In this document: piece after piece, positions 60,270-64,000 of the stretch
Numbering within the stretch: position 1 is the first letter of the stretch
How the letters are laid out: the number at the start of each line of letters is the position of its first letter
DNA from: Ceratothoa steindachneri
Lineage: Eukaryota > Arthropoda > Malacostraca > Isopoda > Cymothoidae
NCBI GenBank assembly: GCA_963969495.1
Contig: OZ018321.1
Span: 195,465,126-195,529,125, forward strand
Length of the DNA: 64,000 nt
Direction of reading: 5' to 3'
The notes under the pieces: generated by a model
Seen by the model: the letters and a program-made list of their open reading frames with translations, nothing else
What the model was told of the DNA's origin: nothing
Databases searched by the model: none
Program-made: the position numbers and the translations under genes

Positions 60270-60520
60270 TGTAATTATAATGATTGGATGATGATGGTTG
60301 AAGCATGATGGTTGAATAATGAATGATCTTTGGATAATGATGGTTGAATAATGAATGATCTTTGGATAATGATGATTGTTATATGATGATAGTTGAATGA
60401 TAATTGTTGGATAATAATGATTGAATGATTTGTTGTTGTATGCTGATGGTTGAATGAGAAAGATTGAATAATAATAGACGATTAATCATGGTTGAATGAT
60501 GACGGTTAGATAGCATGGAA
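60270..60520. repeat. Minisatellite, TGATGGTTGAATGA units
   Basis: ATGATGGTTGAATAATGAATGATCTTTGGATA occurs twice exactly (from about 60305 and 60337) amid shorter TGATGGTTGAATGATGA variants. Confidence 0.85.
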
Positions 60521-60649
60521 TTATTTGTAGGGGGCTGCAGAGGTCCACACATTTCTCACACCTGGTTGTGTCTCAGACGGCCTTTGGTTATTAAATGCCC
60601 GGGCATGGCATCGATCTGAATAATGACCTTTCCGTTCGCCCTAGTACAG

Positions 60650-60800
60650 CAGTGGTTCTCAACTTTGTTTGCCTCATGCACTCCTTTCAACATACTTTAG
60701 AATGTCATTCCCCGCCCTTTCCAAGATTGTCAAAAGGTGCATTCAAAATAATACTGAAAATCTTTGATTTTTTTTCCATTTAGTACATTTACATGAATTA
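60650..60800 (+). mobile_element. hAT-type terminal segment (CAGTGGTTCTCAAC)
   Basis: CAGTGGTTCTCAACTTTGTT at 60650 followed by GCCTCATGCACTCCTTTCAA is the characteristic start of many SPIN/MER-like non-autonomous hAT elements (CAGTGGTTCTCAA..TTT....CACGCACCCCTTTC). No convincing far end or 8-bp duplication was found (a GGTAACCACTG at 61522-61532 is imperfect and its flank does not match), so only one end is supported. Confidence 0.6.
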
Positions 60801-60984
60801 TTTTTATAGCGGAGTTTTACAAATTTAAGAGCAATTCAAAATGTTGATGGAATTTAAAACTTGAATAACAATAAAGTAGATTTTTATATATATATTCATA
60901 ATTAATTAGTTAACAGACCAAACTGAACCATTCTGCAATAAACAAAAAGTTAAAGAGAATTCCATGGTGTCATAATATAATTTA

Positions 60985-61440
60985 CAAAAATAGAATGCCA
61001 GGGCATTTTAATTTAATAAACAAAAATGGGATGTCAGCGTATTGTAATTTGATAAACAAAAATGGGATGTCAGCGTATTGTAATTTAATAAACAAAAATA
61101 GAATGCCAAGTTATTGTAATTTAGTAAAAAAAAATAGAATGTCAGGGTATTTTAATTTAATAAACAAAAATAGAATGCCAGGGTATTTTAATTTAATAAA
61201 CAAAAAACCAAATGCTGGGTATTGTAATTTAATAAACAAAAATAGAATGCCAGGATATTTTAATCTAATAAACAAAATTAGAATGCTAGGATATTTTAAT
61301 TTAATAAACAAAATTAGAATGCCAGGGAATTTTAATTTAATAAACAAAAACAGAATGCTGGGTATTGTAATTCAATAAACAAAAACAAAATGCCAGGTAT
61401 TGTAATTTAATAAACAAAAATAGAATGCCAGGGTATTGTA
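60985..61440. repeat. 36-bp minisatellite (AATTTAATAAACAAAAATAG units)
   Basis: About 12 units of GCCAGGGTATTTTAATTTAA followed by TAAACAAAAATAGAAT, period 36 bp. Since 36 is a multiple of three, it stays open on both strands: plus 60995-61378 encodes repeated NLINKNRMPGYF, minus 61111-61347 encodes repeated ILFLFIKLKYPG. Both are by-products. Confidence 0.93.
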
Positions 61441-61599
61441 AAAAAGCACTCACACACCAGTTCTTTGCACAGCCTCATCTCAAGTCCTGCGGCATAGGGG
61501 AGGGGCAAAGTGACCAGGGGAGGTAACCACTGAAAGTCATACGACAAATCATGCACGTAGGGTGACTGAGGCCTAGTGGTGGTTAACCGCTGACTCTTG

Positions 61600-63110
61600 A
61601 ACAACTGAAGTGTCCGGCTGCACCCCAGGTGACCGAGCAGCCTTTTTCAGGATAGCACTGCTCACCCTCCCATGAGAGAGGGGACTAGAAGAAGTGTCTC
61701 CAAAATTGCTTGTTCTTACCAAACTGGCCAACATACCGTAGCTGGCTGTTTTGTCTCCACAGCGGTCAAACACAAAATGAAAAATGAACTTCGCAACATA
61801 AAATGTACGAACTCTCATGGATAGAGAGTTCCACCACAACCAAAGAGGAGAACAACCCTCGTCGCAAGAGAACTGGCACGTTATAACATCGACATAGCTG
61901 CGTTAAGTGAAACCAGGCTCGGAGAGAAGGATCAGTTGCCGAAATAAAATGAGGCTACACGTTCTTCTGGAAAGGCAAAGTGGAGAAGGAACACAGAATC
62001 CACAGGGTGGGATTTGACATCAGAACAAGTCTTCTGCTCCAGCCCACAGACCTGCCTACATCCATCAGTGAGGGCATGATTAAACTCCGAATCCCTTTTA
62101 GCCTCCACCGCCATATCACTCTCATGTGTGCATACGCACCCACACTTACTAGCAGCGAGGATGCGAAAGACGGCTTCTACAGCGATCTGGATCGCCTCAT
62201 GAAAGCCACTCCCCCTAACGACAAACTTCTCTTGCTGGGCGACTTCAACGCCAGTGGGCAGACCATCCTTCAAATTTGTAAAGCTGAAGCAGACACAGCA
62301 TTGTTAGGAGTTTGCGGACGAGTTGGAGGTCAGGATGACCCACCATGGACCGTTGACTTTAAACACAACAGAAAAATGGGACCAGTTCAAATCGCTGGTG
62401 AAGGAGTCACCATCGGACCGAAACAACAACTCCAACAAGACTGGTTCGATGAAAATGTCGAGGACATCAGACAGCTCCTGGATGTGAAGCAGAAGGCCCA
62501 CTTAGAATGGCAGAATAAATGCTCCTTCGCCTCAAAGCGCAATCGCTTTAAGCACCTCTAGAGACAGACTCAAGAAGAGGCCCAGCACTACGCCGATACT
62601 AAAAACTCCAAAATGTTCTTCAATGCTATTAAGAAGGTATACAGGCCGGCTAAGTCATGTACCGCGCCACTTATGTCAGCTAACGGCACTACCGTACTGA
62701 AGGAGAAAAACCGTATCAACATAAAGTGCAGAGATCATTTCAGCAATCTGCTCAACAGACCTTCCACTGTCGATTTCGCGGCCTTAGAGCGGATCCCTTT
62801 GAGACCCAAACTTGACAACCTTGACCTAGCCCCACAATGGACAAAGTCTAGATGGCCAACAAGGTGACTAGTTCTGGCAAAGTACCTGGGATGGATGGGA
62901 TTCTTTCAGAAATCTTCAAGTCTGGTAAACCCGTGACCTTCAAAACCTTTCAAGCCATCCTAGTCAACATCTGGGAGGAAAAAGACATGCCCAAAGACTT
63001 CAGGGACGCTACAGTTATCTCTTTCAACAAGAATAATGGCAGCAACTCTGACTGTGGCAACAACTAAGGCATATCCCTAATTTCAGTCGCTGGAAGGTCT
63101 TGGAACAGAG
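61600..63110 (+). pseudogene. Non-LTR retrotransposon with APE endonuclease and reverse transcriptase (CFDP2-like group), decayed
   Basis: The endonuclease starts near 61790 with VRTLMDREFHH, continues with TSTQLR (eroded), then the frame 61980-62561: VGFDIRTSLL, ITLMCAYAPTLTSSEDAKDG, FYSDLDRLMKATPPNDKLLL and LGDFNASG (GDFNA catalytic motif at about 62240). The endonuclease is cut short by an internal deletion and continues into RQLLDVKQKAHLEWQNK. Further frames give KNSKMFFNAIKKVYRPA, FSNLLNRPS, then SSGKVPGMDGILSEIFKSGK (RT block 1) and MPKDFRDATVISFNKNNGSN, ending with GISLISVAGRSWN near 63070-63110. The YADD region is absent: sequence changes to another element at about 63110. This is the group annotated in many animal genomes as craniofacial development protein 2-like. 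Inactive. Confidence 0.85.
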
Positions 63111-63149
63111 ACGCGTGCGTACCTTTATACGAAAGATTTTGCAATCCTC

Positions 63150-63830
63150 GCTGAATATTTTGTAAAGAAAAAGAGCATCTTCTTCCCGTAAATCGCCTGA
63201 AATACCTCGGAGTGCATATCGACATGAAGAAAAAAACGGGTAGCACTTTGGTCACCTATGTGCAATAAACTCAGGAGTGTGATTAAAATCGCAACGGAAC
63301 AGCGTCTTTCCCGAAAAGCATGGATGAGGATAGCCGGCCACCTTAATTTTGTGAGACCCTTTATTCAGATTCCCTTCTTTTGGATACAACTATGCTACCA
63401 AAAACCCATCTTCCGGAGGCCAGAAGACTTTATTTCCCTGGGACCATTAATAACAGGCAAATGGTTTACCCTATTGGCTCCAAAGGCTTCTCCACTAATA
63501 ATTAACTGCGACACGAGCCCTACTGGCATCGCGATTTCTTCCCGGGAACATGTAGTCGCATGGCCCCTGGACTCTGCTTCTCTAGGCTCCATTTTTGAGA
63601 GCGAAACGGTGACCCTGTGGCTATCAATGACACTCTTTCCAAAAGCAAGAATTTTCAGCGATAACATCCCGGCAATTTTCAATTCATGAAGGTGAAAAAT
63701 TCCTCTGTCCTTCTTAACAAAGATGTCAGACGACCTTCGGGGAAAGATCTCTCGCTTGTTTCGACGGTCATCCCTCAACATTGCATGCACCCGAAGCCAG
63801 AAAAATATTGCTGCTGGCGCCTCCAGAGCT
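63150..63830 (+). pseudogene. Reverse transcriptase/RNase H remnant of another retroelement (DIRS- or LTR-like)
   Basis: From 63150 the plus strand reads HLLPVNRLKYLGVHIDMKKK (RT connection), then, after a frameshift, the frame 63258-63689 has RKAWMRIAGHLNFVRPFIQI, PLIINCDTSPTGIAIS (first RNase H Asp), ESETVTLWLS (RNase H Glu) and ARIFSDNIPAIFNS (second Asp, in SDN). In another frame SQKNIAAGASRAF near 63795-63840 resembles the final ..N..AD.LSR.. block. The D..E..D order of RNase H is intact. Element class is uncertain: DIRS-type elements have this RT-RNase H layout, and no integrase or recombinase is visible before the window ends. The 197-codon minus-strand frame 63395-63988 is its shadow. 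Confidence 0.6.
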
Positions 63831-64000
63831 TTCGGCCAAGTTTCACAAGTCAGGCTAGTGACCGCCGCTACAACAACTATATAAGCGGTCATTCTCCAGC
63901 GAGGCGCCATGATCGTTTTACACCTCGTGGCAGGTGGGTCCCCGTGAAGTTGCCCCTCCCTCGCCTCCCTTCCATCCTCCATCTTCATATTTGTTAACGG

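Noticed and set aside
60995..61378. 127-codon plus and 78-codon minus frames with repeated peptides
   Set aside because: Both come from a 36-bp minisatellite whose unit length keeps every frame open; no start context or flanking domain.
61522..61532. Right end (GGTAACCACTG) of the hAT-type segment starting at 60650
   Set aside because: The inverted match breaks after CAGTGGTT and the flanking 8-mers (TAGTACAG versus AAAGTCAT) do not agree.
63395..63988. 197-codon minus-strand frame, the second-longest in the window
   Set aside because: It is antisense to the RNase H remnant, whose motifs are clearly on the plus strand.

Overview
This is an AT-rich, gene-poor piece of an animal nuclear genome, most likely an arthropod. 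The main clue is a clean interstitial (AACCT)n block at 12866-12929, the arthropod-type TTAGG telomere motif. The transposon mixture (hAT, mariner, non-LTR and Penelope-like retroelements, tRNA-derived SINE heads) also fits an arthropod, perhaps a crustacean, but I cannot name a species. I found no intact host protein-coding gene. Every protein homology I recognise belongs to a decayed mobile element, and most remaining open frames are short or lie in repeats.

Layout. 1-7.6 kb: a dispersed repeat, a 159-bp tandem duplication, minisatellites and a long (TA)n. 7.6-12.5 kb: two satellite fields (A and B); a 342-bp block of B lies inside A. 12.9 kb: the telomere-type block. 14.6-15.0 kb: a gag-like LTR-retrotransposon scrap. 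16.0-18.9 kb: a minus-strand LINE. 20.8-25.6 kb: a TTAGG-like satellite split by a full-length dead hAT (21066-24545). 25.8-27.2 kb: another satellite. 27.7-30.7 kb: a second full-length dead hAT with a perfect 8-bp target duplication, itself holding a 5'-truncated LINE tail. 32.6-34.3 kb: a LINE split by a mariner. 36.9-37.6 kb: a LINE reverse transcriptase fragment. 39.2 and 51.2 kb: further copies of the repeat that opens the window. 40.8-43.3 kb: a plus-strand relative of the 16-19 kb LINE. 44.8-50 kb: tandem duplications, tRNA-like and 5S-rRNA-like fragments, and a hAT C-terminal remnant. 52.1-53.4 kb: a satellite. 54.3-55.3 kb: a proline/threonine-coding CCA array inside one unit of a ~130-bp tandem repeat. 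57.2-57.6 kb: a Penelope-like fragment. 58.4 kb: a tRNA-like SINE head. 60.3-61.4 kb: minisatellites. 61.6-63.8 kb: a second type of endonuclease/RT LINE abutting a reverse-transcriptase/RNase H remnant.

There are no operons or interacting genes here. The interest is in the order of events: hAT into telomere-like satellite, LINE into hAT, mariner into LINE, satellite block into satellite, simple-repeat expansion inside a tandem unit. All percentages and boundaries were judged by eye.
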